Under the pieces are notes generated by a model. It was given only the letters and a program-made list of their open reading frames with translations. It had not been told where the DNA came from and searched no databases. A program made the translations under genes and the position numbers. Shown here in pieces: positions 47,523 to 55,888 of a stretch of DNA of 64,000 bases. Each line of letters opens with the position of its first letter. The stretch's first letter is position 1. The DNA is from an uncultured Massilia sp. (GTDB taxonomy: Bacteria; Pseudomonadota; Gammaproteobacteria; Burkholderiales; Burkholderiaceae), in the NCBI GenBank assembly GCA_946481275.1, contig CAMLMV010000013.1, forward strand, positions 79,328 through 143,327. The letters run 5' to 3'.

Positions 47523-48575
47523 ATGAGTTCCATGCATATCAAGCAAGCTGTCTTCATCGATCCCTCGTATCCCGACTTTCTCAAGGACGGGCTGTTCGCG
47601 GCCAGCGACCCTGTCCTCAACCGCGATGACCAGTTGTTGCCGTTCATCCGTCTGAAAGCGCATCTGGAGGCGCGCGGCATCCCGCTGCACACCGCGGACC
47701 GTCTCAGGGACGGCAGCGTGGTCGCAGAGGTCAACCACTACTGGTCCATGGGCCTGATGGACTATGCCGCGCTGCGCGGACGTAAGGACGTGCGCCTGAA
47801 GGGCTTTGTCATCCTGGAGCCATCGCTGGTCGCGCCGTGGCTGTACGCCGCGTTGCCGCAATTGACGCGCGACTTCGAGCGCGTCTATGTGCACAACACC
47901 GCGGGGGATGGCTACAGCCTGCGCGATGTGGACCGCCGCCGCCTGGCGAAGATCCACGTGCCGCAACCTTACGACGACGTGGTCGAAGCGGCCTGGGAAC
48001 GCATCGACCGGCAGAACAAGCTGGTGGTGATCGCGGGCCTCCACAATCCGCGCCGCCGCAAGCCGGAACTCTACAGCAAGCGCATCGAGGCTGTCGGCCG
48101 CCTGCACCCGCTGCAGGCGATCGACCTGTATGGCCGCGGCTGGGACCGCTGGTGGACCCGCCAGGCCGCCAGCCCCGCATATTGGCGGTACCTGAGGACG
48201 ATCCGTGCCAATTACCGCGGCCCGGTCGCCTCCAAGATGGATACGTTGAGCCAGTACCGGTTCAGCCTCTGCTTCGAAAACATGCCGATGCTCGGCTACG
48301 TCACCGAAAAGATTTTCGACTGCTTCTACGCCGGTACCGTACCTGTCTACCTCGGAGCGCAGGACATCTCCGACCTGATCCCGCCGGACGCCTACATCGA
48401 CATGCGCGACTTCGGCAGCGATAACTACGAAGCAATGTGGAACCACGTGCGGTCGATGCCGGACGCGGAATGGCAACGGCGCCGGGAAGCCGGCCGCGAC
48501 TTCGTCCGCAGCAGCGCGGCGCGGCAGTATTACGACAGCCTGCAGAACATCATCGCCAACGACCTTGGTGACTGA
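47523..48575 (+). CDS. Glycosyltransferase family 10 (fucosyltransferase-like)
   Basis: A 350-residue GT10 protein. The family signature is plain: YRFSLCFENMPMLGYVTEKIFDCFYAGTVPVYLGA at about residues 242-277, the conserved GDP-fucose-binding segment of alpha-1,3/1,4-fucosyltransferases. GDP-fucose is made by fcl and gmd in the same locus. The ATG at 47523 is used; a GTG at 47508 inside the wzx end would add five residues. The linkage formed is unknown. It lies between the flippase and polymerase genes. Confidence 0.92.
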   Translation: MSSMHIKQAVFIDPSYPDFLKDGLFAASDPVLNRDDQLLPFIRLKAHLEARGIPLHTADRLRDGSVVAEVNHYWSMGLMDYAALRGRKDVRLKGFVILEPSLVAPWLYAALPQLTRDFERVYVHNTAGDGYSLRDVDRRRLAKIHVPQPYDDVVEAAWERIDRQNKLVVIAGLHNPRRRKPELYSKRIEAVGRLHPLQAIDLYGRGWDRWWTRQAASPAYWRYLRTIRANYRGPVASKMDTLSQYRFSLCFENMPMLGYVTEKIFDCFYAGTVPVYLGAQDISDLIPPDAYIDMRDFGSDNYEAMWNHVRSMPDAEWQRRREAGRDFVRSSAARQYYDSLQNIIANDLGD

Positions 48576-48578
48576 ACG

Positions 48579-49823
48579 ATGTTGAAACTGGCGTATTTTG
48601 TCGAACTCACCTGGCTGCTGGTCGACATGTTTAGCGGCTACCTACAAAACCACGGCATTTTCCTGCCTGGCATCCAGACGGTCAGTGCCCTGGTGCGGAT
48701 AGGAGTCGTTGCTCTGTTTCTTGCTATATTGCTCCGTTACGTGCCGTTCAAGCGCCAGCTGATCCCGGTGCTCCTGCTGGTATGTGGTGTATGGATCCTG
48801 GCCCATGCCCTGGGTTTCAGCCTTACTGCGCAAGGGGACGTGATCGCAGATGTTCAGTTCCACCTGAAGCTCATGTTGCCAGTGCTGCTGTTTGGTGTGC
48901 TGCAAGTGCAGATGGAGCGTGGCACGCTGGACGGTATTAAGTTGCGCCGTATCATCTCGCTTAATGCTATCGTGCTGGTCCTCAATTTGTTCCTAGGCCT
49001 GTTTGGTATCGGATTCGGCAATTACGGCGAGTCGGAAACCGGCGAACTGCTCGGCAGCAAGGGCTTCTTTTATGCGGGCAACGAAGTATCCGCTACACTC
49101 GTCGCCATCTTCGCGCTCATCATTTTTGTCCATCGTGAGCGGCTCAAACGAAGCTCTCTGTTGATTCTATCGGTCGTTGGCTTGTTTTTCGTTGTCTCTC
49201 TTATGTCAATGAGCAAGACGTCGCTGCTTGGTTTCCTTTTGGTGACGCTATTTGCGCTGTATAACTACCTTTCGATGGCCAACAAGATCAAGTTCAGCAT
49301 GATGCTTGCGGCGGCTTTACTCGCGAGTGCGGCGTATTGGCTGCCGCTGCTCCAAGTCTCAATCGAGCGCTGGCAGTATTTCTGGGCTTTGCGCCCCGAT
49401 TTTCTCGACTTTATAACGAGTGGCCGCACTGAGCGCATCGAGGATTACGCGGCGTGGTTAACTAGCGCTAACACGCCTTTAACATGGATTTTTGGCTCGG
49501 GACAGATGCCCAGCGGCGTCGTAGCATCGTTCGAGAACGATCTGCTCGACGTGACCAGAGGTTCCGGATTGCTGGGACTGCTGTTCTACGGCGTATGGTG
49601 GGCGTGGGCCAGCCGCGGGCTATCCGACTGGGTCCAGCATCGCAGGCCTGAGGGCAGCTTCACGCTATATACGGTTGGCATGTTCCTGGTGCTGAGCATC
49701 GTGGCCGGCCACGTCATCTATTCGGCCACACTGGCCCCGTTCATCGCGCTGCTGGCATTGACTTCGTCCCGGTATTTCCCGGGCAACGTGGCGGCATCGC
49801 AAAGCAGCGCCTCGCATCCATGA
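48579..49823 (+). CDS. wzy: O-antigen polymerase (Wzy-like) membrane protein
   Basis: A 414-residue protein with ten or more hydrophobic segments and one larger loop (about residues 265-320, WALRPDFLDFITSGRTERIEDY), the pattern of Wzy and O-antigen ligase family proteins. The loop carries the Arg-rich SGRTERIE motif seen near the active face of such enzymes. The gene lies between two glycosyltransferase genes and follows wzx, so it is the likely polymerase of the repeat unit. WaaL-type ligase activity is the alternative. Its stop overlaps the next start (ATGA). Confidence 0.87.
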   Translation: MLKLAYFVELTWLLVDMFSGYLQNHGIFLPGIQTVSALVRIGVVALFLAILLRYVPFKRQLIPVLLLVCGVWILAHALGFSLTAQGDVIADVQFHLKLMLPVLLFGVLQVQMERGTLDGIKLRRIISLNAIVLVLNLFLGLFGIGFGNYGESETGELLGSKGFFYAGNEVSATLVAIFALIIFVHRERLKRSSLLILSVVGLFFVVSLMSMSKTSLLGFLLVTLFALYNYLSMANKIKFSMMLAAALLASAAYWLPLLQVSIERWQYFWALRPDFLDFITSGRTERIEDYAAWLTSANTPLTWIFGSGQMPSGVVASFENDLLDVTRGSGLLGLLFYGVWWAWASRGLSDWVQHRRPEGSFTLYTVGMFLVLSIVAGHVIYSATLAPFIALLALTSSRYFPGNVAASQSSASHP

Positions 49824-50947
49824 CTTCGCATAACGTTCGCACCCGTCCCTGGGCGTTCATATCCAATATGTATCCATCGGATGAGGACGTCTCATACGGC
49901 GCCTTCGTCCAGCGCAGCCACGAGGATCTACGCGCCGAGGGTTTTTCCATTGATGAGGTCATCGCAATCCGCGGCCGCCTCACCGGGCGCCGCCGCCTGA
50001 AGGCCTATGCCTCGCACTACGCCCGCCTGGCCCTGTTGTTGTTACGGCCTGGCCTCCGGCAGTGGTACGTGCACTACGCCTCGCATCACTGCCTGCTGCC
50101 CGCGCTCGGCGCCCGGCTGCTCGGAAAGCAGGTGGTCGTGAACATCCATGGCGACGACCTGGCGCTCGCGCGCGCCAGTCTGTACCGGCGCGTGATGGCG
50201 TTCGGCCAGACCCTGCTGTTGCGTTCGGCGCAACTGATCGTGGTGCCATCCGCATTCTTCAAGGAACTGGTGTTGCAAGGGTTGCCGGACATTGATGCTC
50301 AACGCATTGTCGTGTCGCCATCGAGCGGCATCGATTTTCATGCATTGAGCACGGCGACGGCTGGCCGCGCGTGTTACTGGGATCTCCCTGCCGCGCAACG
50401 CACAGCCGAGATCGGTTATATTGGACGCATCGATGCCGACAAGGGCTGGGAAACGCTGTTCGATGCGTTCATCGCCTTACCCGAGGCGGTTCGTGCCGGC
50501 GCCCGCCTGCATTACTGGGGCGAAGGCAAGGACAGCGAGCGACTGCGCGCACGCATCGCCGCAGCAGGCAAGGGCCGCATCGTCCATCACGGCGCGATAC
50601 CGGTCTCGGAACTCCCGGTCGCGCACGCACGCTTCGATTTTCAAGTCGTGGCGTCGGTGCGCGAGAGCCTCGGCCTTGCCGCTCTGGAGGGACTCGGGGC
50701 AGGACATGTCCTGATCTGCAATGCGATCCGTCCCTTCACTGACATGACCGTTGACGGTGTCAGCGCGCTGCATGTCGACCACCAGTCGGGACGTGACCTG
50801 GCGACAGTGCTGGCAGATGCTCTCCAGTTGCCGGACGAAGCACTGCGGACACTGGCAAGGAATGGGCAGGAGATCGCCCGCGCTTTTGACCGCCCGGCCG
50901 TCGCTGCCCGACTAGCCCAACAAATCGACACCCATTTGGTTTATTAA
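49820..50947 (+). CDS. Glycosyltransferase family 4-like
   Basis: A 375-residue GT-B protein. The N-terminal half begins RPWAFISNMYPSDEDVSYGAFVQRS, typical of GT4 enzymes. The C-terminal half has the nucleotide-sugar site with IGYIGRIDADKGWETLFDAF near residue 195 and ESLGLAALEGLGAG near 285 (the E-x7-E motif). It is cytoplasmic or membrane-associated. The start overlaps the wzy stop, and the GT26 gene follows after a single base. Confidence 0.9.
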   Translation: MTSHNVRTRPWAFISNMYPSDEDVSYGAFVQRSHEDLRAEGFSIDEVIAIRGRLTGRRRLKAYASHYARLALLLLRPGLRQWYVHYASHHCLLPALGARLLGKQVVVNIHGDDLALARASLYRRVMAFGQTLLLRSAQLIVVPSAFFKELVLQGLPDIDAQRIVVSPSSGIDFHALSTATAGRACYWDLPAAQRTAEIGYIGRIDADKGWETLFDAFIALPEAVRAGARLHYWGEGKDSERLRARIAAAGKGRIVHHGAIPVSELPVAHARFDFQVVASVRESLGLAALEGLGAGHVLICNAIRPFTDMTVDGVSALHVDHQSGRDLATVLADALQLPDEALRTLARNGQEIARAFDRPAVAARLAQQIDTHLVY

Positions 50948-50948
50948 T

Positions 50949-51659
50949 ATGAAAGTTCTAGGATTAGCCTTTCGCGGCGCGCACCGCTCTTCTGTGGAGA
51001 CACCGGAAGACGGCCGCTGCAAGTTCGTCGTCACCGTGAACGCCGACTTCGTCGTGCGCGCGCATGAAGGCGACGAGCGCCTGCGCCGGATCATCGATAC
51101 CAACGTCAGCACCTTCGATGGTTTCTGGCCGTGGCTGGTGGCGCGCGTGCGTCATCCCGCCGCACAGTGCGACAAGATCAGTGGATCCGACCTCATTTAT
51201 CGCTACGCCGACATGTGCAAAGTGTCCGGGCGCCAGCTGTTGATCGTGGGGGGCGCAGCAAAGGATGCGGCCGCGTCCCTGAACAATCAGGCAGGCACGC
51301 ACGTCGCTCTGGGCTGGGAACCGCCTTTCGAAAACTATCCGATGTCGTCGGATTACATCGGCGTATTTCGCGAGTTGGTTCGGTCGCATCGGCCTCTCGT
51401 TGTCGCTATATGCCTCGGCTCCCCCAAGCAGGAGTACCTGATCGACGACCAGCTGGCATTCATGGCCGAAAACGGCGTCGCTTTCGCTTACGGTGCGGGC
51501 GGTACTGCCGACATGGTGGCTGGCCGGTTCAAGCGTGCGCCGAAACTGATCCAGGATATCGGCTTGGAGGGCGCCTGGCGCCTGCTGACGCAGCCATCGC
51601 TGTTTCGGCTCAAACGTCTTCTCAAGTCGTTGAAAATGTTCCGCTATTGCCTGGACTGA
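50949..51659 (+). CDS. WecG/TagA/CpsF-family glycosyltransferase (GT26)
   Basis: A 236-residue GT26 enzyme. Motifs: FVVTVNADFVVRAHEGD (the conserved T-x-N-x-D stretch with a catalytic-type Asp), ISGSDLIYRYADMC, ICLGSPKQEYLI and AYGAGGTADMVAGRFKRAP, which matches the family's GxGxxxDxxaG...RAP end. Relatives transfer ManNAc or ManNAcA to lipid-linked GlcNAc early in repeat-unit synthesis. No ManNAc or ManNAcA gene is present in the window, so the donor is uncertain. The C-terminal basic segment (FRLKRLLKSLKMFRY) probably attaches it to the membrane. Confidence 0.92.
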   Translation: MKVLGLAFRGAHRSSVETPEDGRCKFVVTVNADFVVRAHEGDERLRRIIDTNVSTFDGFWPWLVARVRHPAAQCDKISGSDLIYRYADMCKVSGRQLLIVGGAAKDAAASLNNQAGTHVALGWEPPFENYPMSSDYIGVFRELVRSHRPLVVAICLGSPKQEYLIDDQLAFMAENGVAFAYGAGGTADMVAGRFKRAPKLIQDIGLEGAWRLLTQPSLFRLKRLLKSLKMFRYCLD

Positions 51660-51713
51660 TCCGGATAGCGTACCGTTTTGCACGCAAATTTGATCACGAT
51701 TTTTAAAGAAGAC

Positions 51714-52541
51714 ATGCTACAAAAATTAAAAGACAATTATCTCGGCCGCCAGATCGATCAACAGCGCGCCATCAAGGTGACTTTTACGGGAGGGCTCGGC
51801 GCGCAGATTCTCAGTACCGCCATCTACTATCATTATCTGAATCGCGGATACAAGACATTTGCCGACCTGTCGTATTTCTCGAACGAGCACAGGATCGCGA
51901 CGCCGGGACAAAAGGGGCAGATCTCCTACTGGAAGTGGGGGATGGACAGCTACGGGGTAGCTCGCGACGGCCTGGCGACCGAGACTCAGGCCGATCGCGC
52001 GACGCCGACATTACATGACGGGGCCTTAAAGTTCTCACTGGCGATGGACGCGCTCAGCGAACCTGGCGTGCGGGCGCATTTCGATACGGCGGGCAATGAC
52101 GCGTTCTCCGAGCAGTACCGGGCCTCCCAACTCCATGGTGAACGTTACTTGTGCCTTCATGTACGGCGCGGGGATTATTTGAATGTCGCTTCCCACCTTG
52201 TCTCGAGCAACGAACTCGACGGCATCGCCTCCCAGTTCGGCGGATTGGTGGACAGAGTATTGATCCTGTCGGATTCGCCCATCGGCGCATCGGAGTTCGA
52301 GAAAGTCAGGTCAAAGTTTTCGGGGCGTATCCGCGTGATTGACAGCGACCCGGACCCGATCCTGGCGCACAGCTTGATGCGCAACGCTGCGGTACTGATA
52401 TGCTCGAACAGTCAGTTCAGTCTCTCTGCCGGCTTGTTGTCGAATGGATTGAAGATCATTCCGAAGGTGTGGTTTGGTGCAGATGCGAGTCGCATCAATC
52501 TTGCGGTGAACAAGATGTCCGATTTCTCAGTTCTGCGCTAA
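51714..52541 (+). CDS. Glycosyltransferase family 11 (alpha-1,2-fucosyltransferase-like)
   Basis: A 275-residue GT11-type protein. The N-terminal loop TFTGGLGAQILSTAIYY corresponds to the family's GGLGNQ motif, and LCLHVRRGDYL at about residue 147 is the diagnostic donor-binding HxRRGDY signature; a third region, AAVLICSNSQFSLSAGLL, fits motif III. It probably adds L-fucose from GDP-fucose. The ATG at 51714 has AAAGAAG upstream; a TTG at 51678 is an unlikely longer start. It is the second fucosyltransferase-like gene in the locus and the last before the AT-rich acyltransferase region. Confidence 0.88.
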   Translation: MLQKLKDNYLGRQIDQQRAIKVTFTGGLGAQILSTAIYYHYLNRGYKTFADLSYFSNEHRIATPGQKGQISYWKWGMDSYGVARDGLATETQADRATPTLHDGALKFSLAMDALSEPGVRAHFDTAGNDAFSEQYRASQLHGERYLCLHVRRGDYLNVASHLVSSNELDGIASQFGGLVDRVLILSDSPIGASEFEKVRSKFSGRIRVIDSDPDPILAHSLMRNAAVLICSNSQFSLSAGLLSNGLKIIPKVWFGADASRINLAVNKMSDFSVLR

Positions 52542-52793
52542 GGAATTGCTGACTCAATCGGCCAGATCTTACGGTCGGACAGCTCAGGTAACAATCCAAT
52601 TTTATTCTCCGTCCGATCAAGCAATCGAGCTTATCCGAGGCCGAGTTCGAGCCCGGAATGCAGACCCGGCTCCGCCCCCAGGCTGAGATTCAGACGGCGG
52701 CGCCATGCGCCTGCCAGTTAAGTCGAATTTGCCGGTCGATGTGCTTAAACACCTGGGTAGGCAAAAACTTTGAAAATCAAAAGCGATTCAGCA

Positions 52794-54021
52794 ATGATTT
52801 ATGAAACTCACTCAAAAAAATTTAGTCAGCAAGATGTAGCCCAGGCGCCAAAGCTGCAAAAGTATGCCTATATTGATATTCTACGTGGCTTGGCTATTCT
52901 AGGTGTAGTCGCCGTCCACGCTGGTCAGCACGTTAAAGATTTGAATATTATTGCCGCTTCAATCTTTAATTATGGGCAATTAGGCGTGCAACTCTTCTTT
53001 GTCGCATCAGCGATAACGTTATGTTTGTCAAGCGCTCAACGGAATGAAAAATCGTTCATTAATTTCTACATAAGAAGATTTTTCCGAGTAGCTCCGTTGT
53101 TTTACCTGGCCATTCCATTTTATTTTCTATGGCGCGCCTGTATCGAATATTACAGGCTTGGCGTACTGGTTATTCCTCAAAACTACAGTATGCGTGCGAT
53201 TCTCGAGACAGTTTTTTTTGTCCATGGGTTCGACCCGAAGAATTTTAATTTCGCAGTGCCTGGCGGCTGGAGTATCGCTACTGAGATGTTGTTTTATGCA
53301 ATATTTCCGTTTCTATTCTTCATTCAAGAAAAATTTAAAAAGATAAGATTTGCATTTTTCACCGGTTTTGTCTTTTTGGCTTGCCTCTCGATAAAAAGCT
53401 TCCTGATATATAATCTGCAATTAATATTGGTTGAAAAAGGCATTCTCCGCAAATTTTCGTTGGAGTACGATTTCCTTGATGCATCTCTCTTGAATCAGAT
53501 TGGTGTATTTTTGGTGGGTATTCTTTGCTATCAGTATATTTCTTCCCGAAAAAGTTCCTTGAACTTTTCGAATAAAATACTTGTGCTGGCACCGCCCTTG
53601 ATGATTTCAAGTTGTTATTTATTGAACTCCAGATCATATACTCACACCCCGTTTACTGGAATGCTATATCCTTTTCTATCGGCTGTAGCATTTGCCCTGG
53701 TTTCAATAAAATTATCTACCGTCAAGGGTTTTTTTTGGCTGTGGTGAGAAGATACTGATCAAAGTCGGGCAGCTGTCTTTTTCAATGTACATCTTGCATT
53801 TCTTTGTGTTAGATGTCGTTGACTTTATATTTTATAGGTCTATCTTCAAATTCTTGGTCGTTCCAGAAGTAAGGCTTGTTATCTTGTATTTAATAGCCTT
53901 GATGCTGACTTATTTTCTTGCAAAAATAACATACAGCAATATTGAAAAGCGAGGCGTCGAAATTGGTAATAACCTCATTCAAAGAATAACCAGAGAAGGT
54001 GCCACGCATAAGCCTCATTGA
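52794..54021 (+). pseudogene. Acyltransferase 3 (OafA-like) gene split by a frameshift at a T8 tract
   Basis: The first frame, from the ATG at 52794, has an acyltransferase-3 N-terminus: YIDILRGLAILGVVAVHAG, with the family RG and His, then VQLFFVASAITL and FYIRRFFRVAPLF. It stops at 53745-53747, just after a run of eight T (53729-53736). If one T is removed, reading continues without a stop through KVGQLSFSMYILHFFVLDVV, the expected C-terminal helices, to 54021, giving 408 residues, normal for the family. So one base separates a broken gene from an intact one. It may be a slip-strand on/off switch, a fixed mutation or a sequencing error. The DNA is much AT-richer than its neighbours, which suggests transfer. 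Role if intact: O-acetylation of the polysaccharide. Confidence 0.85.
53729..53736 (+). repeat. Eight-T homopolymer at the frameshift point
   Basis: An uninterrupted T8 lies inside the acyltransferase 3 gene. Losing one T (or gaining two) joins the two frames into one full-length protein. Confidence 0.85.
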
Positions 54022-54568
54022 TAAGTGGTGCTGACCTCATCTACGGCAGGTCGTTTTCTGCAAGCCGCCCGGATGCCATTTTTTTGATCATCTGGGAAGC
54101 AGCACTGAGTGCGGCCGAGTCAAACGTCGAGCGAAACTGATTCAGATGTCGCATTGGAGGGCATCTGACGCTTGCTGACGCAGCTTCCGCTGTTTACGTA
54201 CTGATAAATTCGAACGGTCAGACCAGTTGTTCTGCTGGCTCGTTGGCGACTGGTCTGCCGATGGGCTTGAAGCGCACGCTGCGTATGTATATCGCCCAAC
54301 AGTGCTTTGGTTTGTCGGGTGAGAGAATCGAAGTTGCGATCCGCGACAGGGCAGTCCATTGGCGGTTTAGTTTCGCCGACGTTTGATGAAGTACACTCCG
54401 ACGTGCCGGATCTTCGATGAATCGACGTGTACTTGGCGATAAGGTTCATGGGAACGGCGCACCTGAGTCGCGGCGCCAGGGCGCGATGCCATCAAAATCA
54501 TAGCGCACGAAAGCCAGCCAGCGATGGGCCTTGCTTTCGCGCGTGAAAGTGAATTATTCAGTGGTTTG
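54022..54568. other. Gene-poor junction with a decayed transposase fragment
   Basis: This 547-base stretch between the broken acyltransferase and the minus-strand acyltransferase has no intact gene. Base composition returns to that of the chromosome. It contains the IS5-type fragment listed separately; the rest shows no recognisable ends or target duplications. Confidence 0.55.
54246..54440 (+). mobile_element. Decayed IS5-family transposase fragment
   Basis: An open stretch with no intact gene reads LATGLPMGLKRTLRMYIAQQ then CFGLSGERIEVAIRD and WRFSFADV before a stop at 54384-54386. This resembles the N-terminal region of IS5-type transposases (a pattern like MGLERMLRMY..QQCFGLSDE.IEDAIYD...RRF). 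A few bases later, with a shift, a PD...DEST-like piece may be the following family motif. No complete transposase or terminal inverted repeat is visible. The assignment comes from remembered family patterns, not from a search. Confidence 0.5.
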
Positions 54569-55765
54569 TTAGGCAGGGTTGGTCGCCGTCGGCGTCCGTA
54601 CCGTCCGTCCGGTTAACAGCCTGCCGAGGCTAATGCCAGGCAGTTCCACCCACCGATAACAGACAAAAGCCAATCCGGTCGAGATCAGCACTCCCGCTGC
54701 GGCCAACAGCAAATTGACGAGCAGTGCGTGCGTCGCAATCAGTTGAGCGGGCAGAAGGTGCAAGGCGATGACGGCGATGACATACAGCACCGGAAAATCG
54801 ATGAGATAGAAGCTGTACGAAATGCGGCCATAAAATCGGACGATACGCGCATCCAGGCAGCGAAACACCGCGTTGTCCTTGCCATATAAAACCGCGACGA
54901 GAAGCATGAACGCGCCACCCGCCTCCATCAGCATCACGATGCCCGGCCGTGTACCTGTCCCTTTGGCAACCAACATCGTGATCACGGCCACGAAGAAAAC
55001 GCCCAGCGCCTTTTCCCTGCTCCGCACCAACCATGCAAGTTTGTTGCCCCAGGCAGGCAGCATCAATCCCAGGTAGAACATGAACAGGAAATTCAGGAAC
55101 GACACCGGTCCGGGCTTCGCCACCGCCGGAATGGCCAGCAGCACCGCCACTACCGGGAGGTGCCAGCGCATCAATAGTTGTCGATTCAGGGCATACAGAA
55201 GGGGAAAGATCAGGGAGGTGGCCATCTCGACCTGTAACGACCAGGTGACGGGATTGAGCCAGCCGTCAGCATTCGAGCCGCCAGTGGTCAAGGTGAGGTT
55301 TTGGAGCAACACGCCGAGCGTAACCGGAATATGGTAAAAGCTGTTGAACCATTGCGTGGCCAGCGGCTCTGGCGAGGCCTGATACAAGGTGAGCAGGAGT
55401 CCAACCGATATCGCCGTGACCCATAACGCCGGGCCTATCCTGCAGATCCGCTGGATAATAAAATTCACACAGTTACGGAAAATATTACCCTGCCACCGAT
55501 CGATCGACAGCCCGAGCACCAAGCCACTCATCACAAAGAACAGGGACACTGCCGCGCTGCCATTTGTGAGCACCATGAACAGGCGAGCAGCGGATTCGCT
55601 CAACGAGTGCCCCTGCGGTAAATCGCGGTGCCAGATGGCATCTCCCAGGCCGGGGATAGCAATGACCCCGAGTGCGTGATAGATCGCGACCATGAGGGCC
55701 GCAATACCGCGGAGTGCGTCAACGCGATGAAGATGCTTGAAATTTGACGCCTGCTTCTGTTCCAT
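54569..55765 (-). CDS. Acyltransferase 3 family membrane protein
   Basis: A 398-residue OafA-like acyltransferase, mostly hydrophobic with about ten spans. It begins with HRVDALRGIAALMVAIYHALG (the conserved RG and the His thought to be catalytic), then AAVSLFFVMSGLVLG and IIQRICRIGPALW (the Arg motif). The C-terminal RISYSFYLIDFPVLYVI is the usual late signature, although the common His after the Leu/Ile is Asp here. It probably O-acetylates a sugar of the polysaccharide. It is the only minus-strand gene in the locus and is divergent from manB. The ATG at 55765 is used; the longer frame overlaps the opposite gene's upstream region. Confidence 0.87.
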   Translation of the reverse strand: MEQKQASNFKHLHRVDALRGIAALMVAIYHALGVIAIPGLGDAIWHRDLPQGHSLSESAARLFMVLTNGSAAVSLFFVMSGLVLGLSIDRWQGNIFRNCVNFIIQRICRIGPALWVTAISVGLLLTLYQASPEPLATQWFNSFYHIPVTLGVLLQNLTLTTGGSNADGWLNPVTWSLQVEMATSLIFPLLYALNRQLLMRWHLPVVAVLLAIPAVAKPGPVSFLNFLFMFYLGLMLPAWGNKLAWLVRSREKALGVFFVAVITMLVAKGTGTRPGIVMLMEAGGAFMLLVAVLYGKDNAVFRCLDARIVRFYGRISYSFYLIDFPVLYVIAVIALHLLPAQLIATHALLVNLLLAAAGVLISTGLAFVCYRWVELPGISLGRLLTGRTVRTPTATNPA

Positions 55766-55888
55766 AATGTTGGCCTTGTCTGGAGAACCGCCAAAAATAA
55801 CACAACCTCGGCTACTATGGCTACTTTCCGGCAAGAGTTTGGGAGCTTCCTTCTTAAAACGACAGCCGGGCAAGCACAACGAAAACTA

